NCBI GenBank assembly: GCA_965140355.1
Contig: OZ223194.1
Location: 1,550,001 to 1,614,000 of the forward strand
Length of the DNA: 64,000 bases
Origin: Acetobacterium sp965140355
GTDB lineage: Bacteria; Bacillota; Clostridia; Eubacteriales; Eubacteriaceae
Reading direction: 5' to 3'
Shown here in pieces: positions 26,831 to 35,266 of this stretch (positions within the stretch are counted from its first letter, which is position 1; each line of letters opens with the position of its first letter). The position numbers were made by a program, and so were the translations under genes. The notes below the pieces were generated by a model. The model was not told the origin of the DNA and did not search any database. It saw only the letters and a program-made list of their open reading frames with translations.

Positions 26831-27679
26831 ATGATTGTTTTGATAACCATAGTTATCGCATTAATTTTAGTTTATTTATTTTTGCTTGCTCCCGCCAGAG
26901 CAAGCGCTTCCGATGATCAACTTTGGAAAAATAATTATGCCCATCGGGGGTTGCATCAAAAGGATAAATCAATACCGGAAAATTCGCTGTCCGCTTTTCA
27001 AAAAGCGGTAACGGCAGGATATGGAATTGAATTGGATATCAATCTCACTGCTGATGGAAAAGTGGTGGTTTTTCACGACGACAGTTTGCTTCGCGTGTGC
27101 GGGGTTGAGCGATTGATTACCGATTGTACGGCAGCACAACTTTCTAACTATCGTCTTGAAAATACAAACGAACAGATCCCATTACTGGAAGAAGTGCTTC
27201 AATTGGTTAATGGACGGGTACCAATTATTGTAGAATTAAAAAATACCCCAAACTGGGTAATGCTTTGTAAAAAATCCGTAGAATTACTTGATCATTACCA
27301 TGGCCACTACTGTATCGAATCGTTTCATCCGGGAATCGTCAGATGGTTTTATAAAAACCGGCCAGGGGTGACACGAGGCCAGCTTTCGGCAGGCATGCGA
27401 AGTTTTAAAGGGACGCCGTTCGGACAACGTTTAATCATTGCATCATTGTTGACAAATGGGCTATCACGGCCTCATTTTGTAGCTTATAAACATGAAGATG
27501 CATATTATCGGTTAGCGCTTTATCTTTTTAAGGTTATGGGTGGTAAACTGGCGGGCTGGACGGTCCGGGATACTGATAATGTTGCCAAATGTATGGCATA
27601 TTTTGATGTGATTATTTTTGAATTTTTAAAACCGGGAATCAAAACTGATGAATTTAACGAAGAATTATTAGAAAACTAA
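26831..27679 (+). CDS. Glycerophosphodiester phosphodiesterase (copy 1)
   Basis: 282 residues: an N-terminal membrane anchor (1-22), then a GDPD TIM-barrel with AHRGLHQKDKSIPENSLSAFQKAV (catalytic His in HRG, metal-binding Glu in PEN), ELDINLTADGKVVVFHDD (metal ligands and second catalytic His) and IIVELKN. It hydrolyses glycerophosphodiesters to glycerol 3-phosphate and alcohol at the outer face of the membrane, depending on orientation. It is strongly similar to the next gene, so the two are a tandem duplication. Confidence 0.88.
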   Translation: MIVLITIVIALILVYLFLLAPARASASDDQLWKNNYAHRGLHQKDKSIPENSLSAFQKAVTAGYGIELDINLTADGKVVVFHDDSLLRVCGVERLITDCTAAQLSNYRLENTNEQIPLLEEVLQLVNGRVPIIVELKNTPNWVMLCKKSVELLDHYHGHYCIESFHPGIVRWFYKNRPGVTRGQLSAGMRSFKGTPFGQRLIIASLLTNGLSRPHFVAYKHEDAYYRLALYLFKVMGGKLAGWTVRDTDNVAKCMAYFDVIIFEFLKPGIKTDEFNEELLEN

Positions 27680-27799
27680 TGAAGTTTTAATAATAAATGG
27701 CGATAATATAAGAGTAGTTTAAAGTTGTGATAAAAAGGTAAAACCTGTGAATAGGTTACAATTTTTTAGACGACAATATTTAATGAAAGGATCAAAAAA

Positions 27800-27817
27800 A
27801 CTCCGATTAATCGGAGT
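27800..27817 (+). promoter_or_regulatory. Hairpin over the ribosome site of GDPD copy 2
   Basis: ACTCCGA-TTAA-TCGGAGT is a perfect 7-bp stem with a 4-base loop ending 11 bases before ATG 27829. It contains the only GGAG-like sequence upstream of the start, so folding could hide the ribosome site. Confidence 0.45.
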
Positions 27818-27828
27818 GGTGATAAAAC

Positions 27829-28644
27829 ATGATACGATATATTTTGATAGCAGCAGTGCTGTTTGTTATTTATATTTTAATGCTTCGGCCGGGAAGAATG
27901 CCGAAGGAAGTCGATGATCGACTGTGGATGAGTTATTATGCCCATCGCGGATTGCATCAAAAGGATAAATCAATACCCGAAAATTCGATGGCAGCTTTTA
28001 AAAAAGCAGTGACGGCCGGTTATGGAATCGAGATGGATTTGAATCTTACTGCCGATGGGAAGATTATTGTTTTTCATGATGATAATCTGTTGCGTTTGTG
28101 TGGCGTGGATAAATTGATAACCGATTGTACTTACGACGAATTATTGGCATATAATCTCGAAAATACGGCTGAGAAAATTCCTCTGTTTGAAGATGTTCTG
28201 AGAATGGTGGATGGTAAGGTCCCTCTCATTGTTGAACTGAAGAACACTAAAAATCTCAATGAGCTATGTTCAATGACTGCCAGATATCTTGATAATTATG
28301 AAGGACTTTATTGTGTTGAATCGTTCCATCCCTTAATTGTTCGATGGTTTTATAAAAATCGGCCCGATGTGGTAAGGGGACAACTTTCAGTTGGACGCAA
28401 AAGCCTTAAGGGGTTAGATGTAAAATTTTGGCAGTGGTTACTGATTATTTCATTTGCGACCAATTTTTTAGCACGACCTCATTTTATGGCTTTTTGCCAT
28501 GACGATGCGCGACGAAAACTGGGACTCAGTTTGTTTCATCTTTTGACTGGTCGGTTGGTTGGTTGGACTGTTCAAGATACTGACGACATTGAATATTGTA
28601 AGAAAAAATTCGACGCCATTATTTTTGAATATTTCGAGCCATGA
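27829..28644 (+). CDS. Glycerophosphodiester phosphodiesterase (copy 2)
   Basis: 271 residues, paralogous to the gene 150 bases upstream: the same N-terminal anchor, YYAHRGLHQKDKSIPENS, EMDLNLTADGKIIVFHDD, LIVELKN and CVESFHPLIVRWFYKNRPDV, then a C-terminal VGWTVQDTDD strand. All catalytic residues of the GDPD barrel are kept, so it should be active. The two copies may differ in substrate or expression; a hairpin sits over the ribosome site of this copy only. Confidence 0.88.
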   Translation: MIRYILIAAVLFVIYILMLRPGRMPKEVDDRLWMSYYAHRGLHQKDKSIPENSMAAFKKAVTAGYGIEMDLNLTADGKIIVFHDDNLLRLCGVDKLITDCTYDELLAYNLENTAEKIPLFEDVLRMVDGKVPLIVELKNTKNLNELCSMTARYLDNYEGLYCVESFHPLIVRWFYKNRPDVVRGQLSVGRKSLKGLDVKFWQWLLIISFATNFLARPHFMAFCHDDARRKLGLSLFHLLTGRLVGWTVQDTDDIEYCKKKFDAIIFEYFEP

Positions 28645-28698
28645 GTTTGCTAGAAAAAACGCGATCAACAGAATTAAAATAAAAATATAGATATAAAT

Positions 28699-28741
28699 AA
28701 AGGTTTTATAAGCGTTTTGCTTATCAAGAAACCTTTTTTTT
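28699..28741 (+). terminator. Terminator after the GDPD pair
   Basis: AAAGGTTT (28699-28706) and AAACCTTT (28729-28736) enclose a smaller AGC/GCT stem and are followed by a long T-run. Confidence 0.8.
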
Positions 28742-28876
28742 ATTGAAAAGAGTTTGAATTTGCAATAGATAATCGGAAAACTATTTAAAGCAGATTGGTT
28801 AAACAGCATCCATTGACAGGGTCTGAATTTAACCATATAATTCAATCATAAAAGCAAATTAATTTGGAGGTGCTAA

Positions 28877-29332
28877 ATGGCAATCCGTCAACTCCGACAG
28901 GATGAGGATGCAATCCTCAGAAAAAAATGTAAAGAAGTAACCGAGATCGATGAAAAAATATTAATGATTCTTGATGATATGTTAGAAACACTGCACAGTA
29001 TTCCCAACAGTGCTGCGATTGCTGCGAATCAGGTGGGTATCCTAAAAAGATTGGTGGTTATTGATATGGGCGAAGGGATCATTAAATTGGTCAACCCCGT
29101 TATTATCGAAGCTGAAGGTCAACAAGATTGCACCGAAGGGTGTCTCAGTTTTCCGGGGAAGTTCGGAACAACAATCCGGCCCCAAAAAGTAAGTGTCAAA
29201 GCGCTTAATGAAAATGGTGAGGAAATTATTATTACCGGAGAAGGCGATTTAGCAAAATGTTTTTGCCATGAATTGGATCATCTCGACGGGGAAGTATTTA
29301 TTGATAAAGTCATTGAATTTCTGGATGTTTAG
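28877..29332 (+). CDS. def: Peptide deformylase
   Basis: 151 residues. Motif II EGCLSFPG (catalytic-metal Cys) and motif III CHELDHLDG (HExxH with two metal His and the catalytic Glu) are intact. Motif I, normally GxGLAAxQ, reads SAAIAANQ: the Gln is kept but both glycines are replaced. The enzyme removes the formyl group from nascent proteins. GGAGG precedes the ATG. It is a monocistronic type-1-like enzyme placed away from fmt, so it may be a second, specialised deformylase. Confidence 0.87.
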   Translation: MAIRQLRQDEDAILRKKCKEVTEIDEKILMILDDMLETLHSIPNSAAIAANQVGILKRLVVIDMGEGIIKLVNPVIIEAEGQQDCTEGCLSFPGKFGTTIRPQKVSVKALNENGEEIIITGEGDLAKCFCHELDHLDGEVFIDKVIEFLDV

Positions 29333-29371
29333 AGGATGCTTTTTGAAAGGGTTTGATAAAAGGATCAGCAG

Positions 29372-30283
29372 ATGAAAATTGATCGGCTCATCGGAATATT
29401 AACCATTCTTTTACAGCAAAAAAAGGTGACGGCTCCTTATCTGGCAGAGATGTTTGAAGTCTCCCGCCGAACCATTAACCGCGATATTGAAGACATCTGC
29501 AAAGCTGGAATTCCGCTGATGACGACGCAGGGTACAAACGGTGGCATAGCAATTATGGAAGGGTATACGATCGATAAAACGCTGTTGTCATCGGCCGAGC
29601 TTCAGTCGATTTTGGCGGGACTTAAAAGTCTCGACAGTGTTTCTGGAACCAATCGGTATCGGCAATTAATGGATAAACTGGCGGGCGGCCAAACACCACT
29701 ACCAGCCGATAATCATCTTGTTATTGATTTATCTTCACATTATAAAAATTCTCTGGCACCAAAATTTGAAGTGATTAAAGCGGCGATTGATCAGAATCGA
29801 TTGATCAGTTTTGAGTATTATGCCCCTAATGGTGAAAGTAATCGACGCATTGAACCGTATTTAATTGTGTATCAATGGTCATCGTGGTATATCTGGGGAT
29901 ATTGTTTGGAGCGTTCAGATTTTAGGCATTTTAAACTTAATCGGCTCTGGCATTTGCAGGTGTTGGACGAAACCTATAAACCGCGTGATTTACCGGAATA
30001 CAATAGCCAAGAGCAGTTAGTTATGCCTTCATCGATCTATCTGGTGGCTGAATTTGATCCTGCCATGAAATGGCGACTGATTGACGAATATGGAATTGAT
30101 TGTTTTAAAATCACCAAGGAGGGAAAACTCCGTTTTGAATTTTATTTTTCCAGCCAAGAAAATCTTTTTAGTTGGATTCTTAGTTTTGGCGCTGGGGTTG
30201 AAATCATCGAGCCCAAAGAATTACGAAAAGAATTATTAACGGTGGTCGAAAAAATCAGCGAAAAATATGTAAAAGCCGAATGA
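29372..30283 (+). CDS. HTH/WYL-domain transcriptional regulator (YafY-like)
   Basis: 303 residues. The N-terminal winged helix (1-60) has LAEMFEVSRRTINRDIEDICKAGIPLMTTQGTNGGIAIMEGY, typical of DeoR/HTH_11-WYL proteins. The WYL domain spans about 140-225 (ISFEYYAPNGESNRRIEPYLIVYQWSSWYIWGYCLERSDFRHFKLNRL) and a WCX-like C-terminal domain follows. It is a ligand-responsive regulator, with targets unknown. The VOC gene starts 73 bases downstream and could be its target. Confidence 0.85.
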   Translation: MKIDRLIGILTILLQQKKVTAPYLAEMFEVSRRTINRDIEDICKAGIPLMTTQGTNGGIAIMEGYTIDKTLLSSAELQSILAGLKSLDSVSGTNRYRQLMDKLAGGQTPLPADNHLVIDLSSHYKNSLAPKFEVIKAAIDQNRLISFEYYAPNGESNRRIEPYLIVYQWSSWYIWGYCLERSDFRHFKLNRLWHLQVLDETYKPRDLPEYNSQEQLVMPSSIYLVAEFDPAMKWRLIDEYGIDCFKITKEGKLRFEFYFSSQENLFSWILSFGAGVEIIEPKELRKELLTVVEKISEKYVKAE

Positions 30284-30356
30284 CTATTTTGGAAACATGA
30301 CATACAGGTGTCGTGTTTTGCGCGCTATAATAAATCAAAAACGAGGAGGAAAAGAA

Positions 30357-30821
30357 ATGAAGTTTGAAGCACCGCTGTTGGTGGTGGATGATATTAATCG
30401 TTCACGGGCTTTTTATTGTGATGTTTTTGGTTTGGAAGTAGTGATGGATTTTGGCGGAAATATTACCTTTAACGCGGGGTTTTCGTTACAAGACAAAGCC
30501 CTGTGGGCGACGTTTATTGATGCGGCCGAAAAGGATATCGTTTATCGTGGCAATGATATGGAATTATACTTCGAAGAAGAACGGTTGGATGATTTTTTGG
30601 AACATTTAAAAAATTTTGATGGCATTGAATTTTTACATGGCGTAAAAGAATATGCCTGGGGTCAGCGGGTTATTCGTTTTTATGATCCGGATGATCATGT
30701 TATCGAAGTGGGGGAAAGTATGGCGGTGGTTTGTCGGCGTTTTCATGCTCAAGGCATGACATTAGATGAAATAGCCGCGAGAACAATGTTTCCGGCTGAA
30801 GTTGTTCAGACGTTTCTTTAA
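30357..30821 (+). CDS. VOC (glyoxalase/dioxygenase fold) protein
   Basis: 154 residues. Two beta-alpha-beta-beta-beta halves: PLLVVDDINRSRAFYCDVFGLEVVMDFG (5-32) and GVKEYAWGQRVIRFYDPDDHVIEVGE (about 95-120), with Glu at the end of the last strand as a metal ligand. The C-terminal 30 residues form a small helical tail (MTLDEIAARTMFPAEVVQTFL) not found in minimal VOC proteins. AGGAGG supports ATG 30357. The reaction cannot be told; thiol transfer or antibiotic binding are common in the family. Confidence 0.82.
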   Translation: MKFEAPLLVVDDINRSRAFYCDVFGLEVVMDFGGNITFNAGFSLQDKALWATFIDAAEKDIVYRGNDMELYFEEERLDDFLEHLKNFDGIEFLHGVKEYAWGQRVIRFYDPDDHVIEVGESMAVVCRRFHAQGMTLDEIAARTMFPAEVVQTFL

Positions 30822-30848
30822 AAAATAAAACAGTATTTAATTAACAAG

Positions 30849-30886
30849 AAAGAATCTCTTCAAAAAATTTTGGAGAGATTCTTTTC
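30849..30886 (+). terminator. Terminator
   Basis: AGAATCTCT (30851-30859) pairs with AGAGATTCT (30874-30882), followed by TTT. Confidence 0.8.
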
Positions 30887-30933
30887 AGTTGTTTGCAAAA
30901 ATGCTATAATATAAAGATATTAAAATTGTAAAA

Positions 30934-31548
30934 ATGAGGATATATGTGAATACAGAGATTATTATCAAAATGGCAAAAAAATCCGATGCCGCGGAATTAT
31001 TAAATATTTATGCCCCCTATGTCAGAAGTACCGCGATCACCTTTGAATATGCGGTGCCGACGATTAACGAATTTAGTGATCGGATGCAGAAAACTTTAAG
31101 CAAATACCCATATTTAGTGGCCGTAAAAGATGAGGAAATCCTTGGTTATGCTTACGCATCAACCTTTAAAGAGCGGGCCGCTTATGACTGGGCGGTGGAA
31201 ACGACAATTTATGTCAAACAGGAGATCCGAAAAAGCGGAGTTGGAAAAAAACTTTATCAGGCCTTAGAAGAAGTTTTAAAACAACAGCATGTTTGTAATC
31301 TGTATGCCTGTATTGCTTATCCCAATCCCCCAAGCATCGCTTTTCATGAACATCTGGGTTATCAAACTATCGGTCATTTTTCAAAATGCGGTTATAAATT
31401 TGAAATCTGGTATGACATGATCTGGATGGAAAAAATGATTGCCGAGCATGTTATTAATCCGAAACCATTTATTCCCGTCACTGCATTAGATGATTGTAAG
31501 TGCGGTTTAAAGGCAGAACAAGAAATTGTAAAGGCCATATTTTGCTAA
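30934..31548 (+). CDS. GNAT acetyltransferase (phosphinothricin acetyltransferase-like)
   Basis: 204 residues of the Pat/bar branch: MAKKSDAAELLNIYAPYVRSTAITFEY at the N-terminus, the acetyl-CoA loop TIYVKQEIRKSGVGKKLYQALEE, and ACIAYPNPPSIAFHEHLGYQTIGHFSKCGYKFEIWYDMIWMEK, all characteristic. It acetylates small amines or methionine-sulfone-like compounds. The start could be ATG 30934 or GTG 30946; the latter has GAGGA five bases upstream. The last 40 residues, including two Cys near the end, extend beyond the usual family end. It lies 113 bases upstream of the RiPP operon; a role there is possible but unsupported. Confidence 0.8.
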   Translation: MRIYVNTEIIIKMAKKSDAAELLNIYAPYVRSTAITFEYAVPTINEFSDRMQKTLSKYPYLVAVKDEEILGYAYASTFKERAAYDWAVETTIYVKQEIRKSGVGKKLYQALEEVLKQQHVCNLYACIAYPNPPSIAFHEHLGYQTIGHFSKCGYKFEIWYDMIWMEKMIAEHVINPKPFIPVTALDDCKCGLKAEQEIVKAIFC

Positions 31549-31661
31549 AGTACATTCTTTTAACAAGAAAGTAATAGACAACATATATAAAATAACATAC
31601 ACTAAATAATAAGATCTTGATGATTGATAGCTTGAATATGAATACAATTTGGAGGAACATA

Positions 31662-34600
31662 GTGAAAACGATAAACTTAAAACTGATGCTTATTCATCGC
31701 GGCACCCGAACCCACTCAATCACGCAAATTGAACCCATTGGTCATATGTCATTAGCGGAAATGATGGCCAGCAAAGGGATAGATGTTGCAGTCTTTTCGG
31801 GAGAGCTCTTAAAAGGGCTGGAATTTCTTGAAAAAACAGGTTGTGATCACAATACAGTGGTGGGTTTATACTGTGATTATGAAAATCAGTCGGCGGTTGA
31901 AAGTTTTACGAAAGAAGTAAAAAGACGTTATGGCGCGATTGTTTTTGTCGGCGGTCCTCAAACCGTGGGTTTAGGGGAAGCGTTTTTGCGAGCCAGTCAG
32001 GCCGATGGAATGATGCGTGGGGAAGGAGAGCTTTCGCTATACGAAGCGATCCATGCCATTCAAGATGAAGACGAAGCAAGATGGGAGACGATTGCCGGGA
32101 TGTGTTCATTTCGAAAAGATGGTAGCTATTATGACAATGGCATCTATCCGGCGATTGAAAATCTTGATCAATTACCGATTATCACCGGCAAAATTAAATC
32201 GGCCCAACATCAGGGCATTAATCATATGGCAGTGATGTCAGGACGAGGGTGTCCTTTTCACTGCTCTTTTTGTTATGAAGGAGCAAACAGCAAAAATGTT
32301 CGGCGGCGGAGTGTCGAAAATGTAATGAAGGAAATCCGCTGTCGCTTAAAACAAAACCCCAAGGTTAAATATATTTTTTTTGGCGATGATACCTTCACTT
32401 TGGATAAGGAACGGGTACGAATTTTTTGCGAACAACTTAAAGAATTGCGAAAAGAACACGATTTTGTCTGGTTTGCCGATGCTCATGTGAATATTGTCAT
32501 TAAATATCCAGAAATCGTTAAAATGATGGTTGATGCCGGTTTGGTGCGGATGCAAATTGGCATTGAAAGCTGCAACCAGCACATCATTGATATTTATAAT
32601 AAAAAAATCAAACGGGAAGGTCTTTTTGAAGTTATTGAGATCTGTAAAGAAGCCGGACTACCTCAATTGGTTGGTAATATCATCATTGGTGGGGCATTGG
32701 AGACCCGCGAAACGCTGGACTATACATTTAGTACGGTCAATGAAATGATTAAAGCCGGCCGCGGGATGGTGGAGGTGGTTAGCACCTTTTATATGCCTTT
32801 TCCGGAAACCGCGATGTCAAAAGATCCCCAAGCGTTTGGAATTTTTGTGAAAGATGAGGCGGCCTTGACATCGGTTGGTGATTTTCCGGTGAGTGAAACT
32901 AAAACCCTGAGCATCGAGGAAATCTGCGCCGCCCGAAATGAGTTTTTTGAAGAAAATGTTAAATTGATGCGAAAAATGCTCAGTGATGGAGAGATTCCTG
33001 ATGCGGTGATTATGGAAAGTTATACCCTTAGTGAAAAATACGGCCTCAGTGGCATGTGGCAGGGACTGGCCTACGCCCGTTATCCTTATTTTGATGCCCA
33101 GTACAAGGCTCGAATTAGAGGCGATAAGTTGAACAAAGATTATGATTCCGAATCCGTTTTTGAGGCCCATCCCCAGCGGATCGCCTTATTATCGCTGACC
33201 CCAGAATTGGCGGAAGAAATTCCAATTCTAAATGGGTTTGTTTATTCACCTTTTGAATTTGAGGTATTAACCTATACTTCCGGCAAATTGACGATGAATG
33301 AAATAGCGGCATTACTTTATCAAAAACATCAACAGCATTTTGAAAGTTTAGCGGAATTTAAAAAACAGCTGCTGGAAACCATTAAAAAATTGGAAGCTGT
33401 TGGTATGTGTGTGTTGTCAGGCTCTTTAAAAGCCAACGAAGTAGATAAAGAATGGTTGAAACAGGAGAAAACGTTGGAAAATTTAGTAAAGAACAAGGTC
33501 ATCCTTTTTAAGCTATCGACCATCGGGATGGAAATTGCCGGTTTCAGCAGAAATGGTGCTTTTTTAGGAATTTATGGACTGGCAAGTTATCTTGATTCGA
33601 AGGGCTATGATGGGATTGTATGCGAATGTCGGCCCGACCAGGCAATGGATTTTTTGAAAAAATTTAATCCGGAAGAAATTTGTGGGATTGGCTTTTCCAT
33701 TGACTTTGAAAATAAACATGTGGCTAAAAAGGTCAGTGCGGCGATGACGGAAACCACTGGTATTCCGGTCCTTATCGGGGGGCCGGAAGCGATTTCGCTG
33801 GATGAGGTATATCTGAGAGCGTCAAAGGCCTGCGCCATTGTTCGCGGGGAAGGCGAATTGGCGATGGTAGCGGTTCTGGAGGCCTTAAAAGAAAATAAAA
33901 ATCTGGATGATATTCCGGGAATTTTCTATATCAATGATAAAGGTGATTGTATCGATCGGGGTGAAGGCCCGGTGATTGAAAACCTTGATGAGCTGCCTTT
34001 TCCAGCTTATGATAAAAGTATAACTCCGATTGATTTTACCAGCCTTTATTTGATGAGCAGCCGGGGTTGCCCTTATCACTGCGTTTTTTGTCATGAAGGG
34101 GCCCTTAAACGGCCAATGCGGCAGCGAAGTGTAGCCAATATTATAGCTGAAATGAAATACTTTTTACTGAAATATCCGGAACTCAATTATTTTAAATTTT
34201 GCGACGATACGCTGGTTACCAATGCGAAATGGTTGGATGCGTTTTGCCGGGAAGCTAAAGCGTTGCAGGCGGTTAAACCCTTTCAGTTTTATTGTGAAGC
34301 CGATGTGGTGTCTTTAAGCCGTCGACCGGAAGTATTAAAAGATATGGTCGCAGCGGGGCTTAATCGGCTGCAAATCGGTATTGAATCGGTCGATCTGGAG
34401 ATGTTAAAAGTATACCGAAAGAATATTTCACCGGAAATGGTGGAAATCGTCGTTAAAGCTGCTTATGAGGCTGGGGTTCAACAGGTCTTTGGAGCACTGC
34501 TGGTGGGTGGTCCTTTTGAAAATCGCGAACATATTGAGAAAAATAAGGCCTTTGGTGCTAAGTTGTTGCGACTCGGTCCGGGAATGATGGAAATTGCTCC

Positions 34601-35252
34601 AAGTATTGTAATCCCCTATCCAATGACGGATATCGGTTTGTATCCAGAAAAATATGGCTTAACGATTTATGATCAACAAGGTCTCGGTTCGATTTCGGAT
34701 TATCCGATTATGGATAGTGAAACCATGAATCGTCGGGAAATTATGGGCGCTTATCAGGAATATCTGCAGAGTTTTGTGGAAGAGGTGAAAATTATGTTAA
34801 ACGCTGGTGAATTAAGCCATGAAGATATTTTGAGATGTTATAAAACTGCAATGGCGGTTAATGGACCTAAATATTGGGTTAATATCATTTCTCATCACAA
34901 ACCAACGTTGACCGCTTATTATACCATGCTGGCCAGAGCATCGGCCAGCCGTGTGATCGATGTAAAACCGGAGCAATTGCCGAACTGGCGTCCGCAGCGG
35001 ATGATTGAAATGTGGCGGGATGTCGATTTTTCTCAGGACTTTCCGCTGTTATGGGGAGAAGCTTTGTCACCTTTTGAATATGAAATTATGAAATACAGCA
35101 CCGGCAAAAGTACCATTGCGACGATTGCCGAGATACTTTATGAACGCTTTGGCAAACCATTTGGCGAAAGTCTTGACGAATTAATGGCGCGGATCATTGA
35201 GACGCTGAAAATTTTTGATAAAAAATATTGGCTTCTTGTGGTTCCATTCTAG
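31662..35252 (+). CDS. Tandem double B12-binding radical SAM protein, RiPP maturase
   Basis: A 1196-residue fusion of two complete modules. Each has a cobalamin-binding Rossmann domain (about 1-140 and 607-740; motifs GGPQTVG/GGPEAIS and RGEGE), a radical SAM barrel with CxxxCxxC (C197, C201, C204; C803, C807, C810) followed by GGALETRE or GGPFENRE, and a small C-terminal helical domain (about 502-588 and 1110-1196). Neither B12 domain has the DxHxxG ligand motif; both keep a D-[FY]-E-N motif instead. The GTG at 31662 follows GGAGG by 6 bases; an upstream ATG has no ribosome site. It starts an apparent operon containing a peptide precursor and exporters. Likely reactions are methylation of unactivated carbon or another radical change of the core peptide. 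Confidence 0.85.
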   Translation: MKTINLKLMLIHRGTRTHSITQIEPIGHMSLAEMMASKGIDVAVFSGELLKGLEFLEKTGCDHNTVVGLYCDYENQSAVESFTKEVKRRYGAIVFVGGPQTVGLGEAFLRASQADGMMRGEGELSLYEAIHAIQDEDEARWETIAGMCSFRKDGSYYDNGIYPAIENLDQLPIITGKIKSAQHQGINHMAVMSGRGCPFHCSFCYEGANSKNVRRRSVENVMKEIRCRLKQNPKVKYIFFGDDTFTLDKERVRIFCEQLKELRKEHDFVWFADAHVNIVIKYPEIVKMMVDAGLVRMQIGIESCNQHIIDIYNKKIKREGLFEVIEICKEAGLPQLVGNIIIGGALETRETLDYTFSTVNEMIKAGRGMVEVVSTFYMPFPETAMSKDPQAFGIFVKDEAALTSVGDFPVSETKTLSIEEICAARNEFFEENVKLMRKMLSDGEIPDAVIMESYTLSEKYGLSGMWQGLAYARYPYFDAQYKARIRGDKLNKDYDSESVFEAHPQRIALLSLTPELAEEIPILNGFVYSPFEFEVLTYTSGKLTMNEIAALLYQKHQQHFESLAEFKKQLLETIKKLEAVGMCVLSGSLKANEVDKEWLKQEKTLENLVKNKVILFKLSTIGMEIAGFSRNGAFLGIYGLASYLDSKGYDGIVCECRPDQAMDFLKKFNPEEICGIGFSIDFENKHVAKKVSAAMTETTGIPVLIGGPEAISLDEVYLRASKACAIVRGEGELAMVAVLEALKENKNLDDIPGIFYINDKGDCIDRGEGPVIENLDELPFPAYDKSITPIDFTSLYLMSSRGCPYHCVFCHEGALKRPMRQRSVANIIAEMKYFLLKYPELNYFKFCDDTLVTNAKWLDAFCREAKALQAVKPFQFYCEADVVSLSRRPEVLKDMVAAGLNRLQIGIESVDLEMLKVYRKNISPEMVEIVVKAAYEAGVQQVFGALLVGGPFENREHIEKNKAFGAKLLRLGPGMMEIAPSIVIPYPMTDIGLYPEKYGLTIYDQQGLGSISDYPIMDSETMNRREIMGAYQEYLQSFVEEVKIMLNAGELSHEDILRCYKTAMAVNGPKYWVNIISHHKPTLTAYYTMLARASASRVIDVKPEQLPNWRPQRMIEMWRDVDFSQDFPLLWGEALSPFEYEIMKYSTGKSTIATIAEILYERFGKPFGESLDELMARIIETLKIFDKKYWLLVVPF

Positions 35253-35266
35253 AAAAGGGTAATAAA

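Noticed and set aside
30934..31548. GNAT gene as part of the RiPP operon
   Set aside because: It is separated by 113 bases with a promoter-like stretch, belongs to a detoxifying acetyltransferase branch, and nothing ties it to the peptide.
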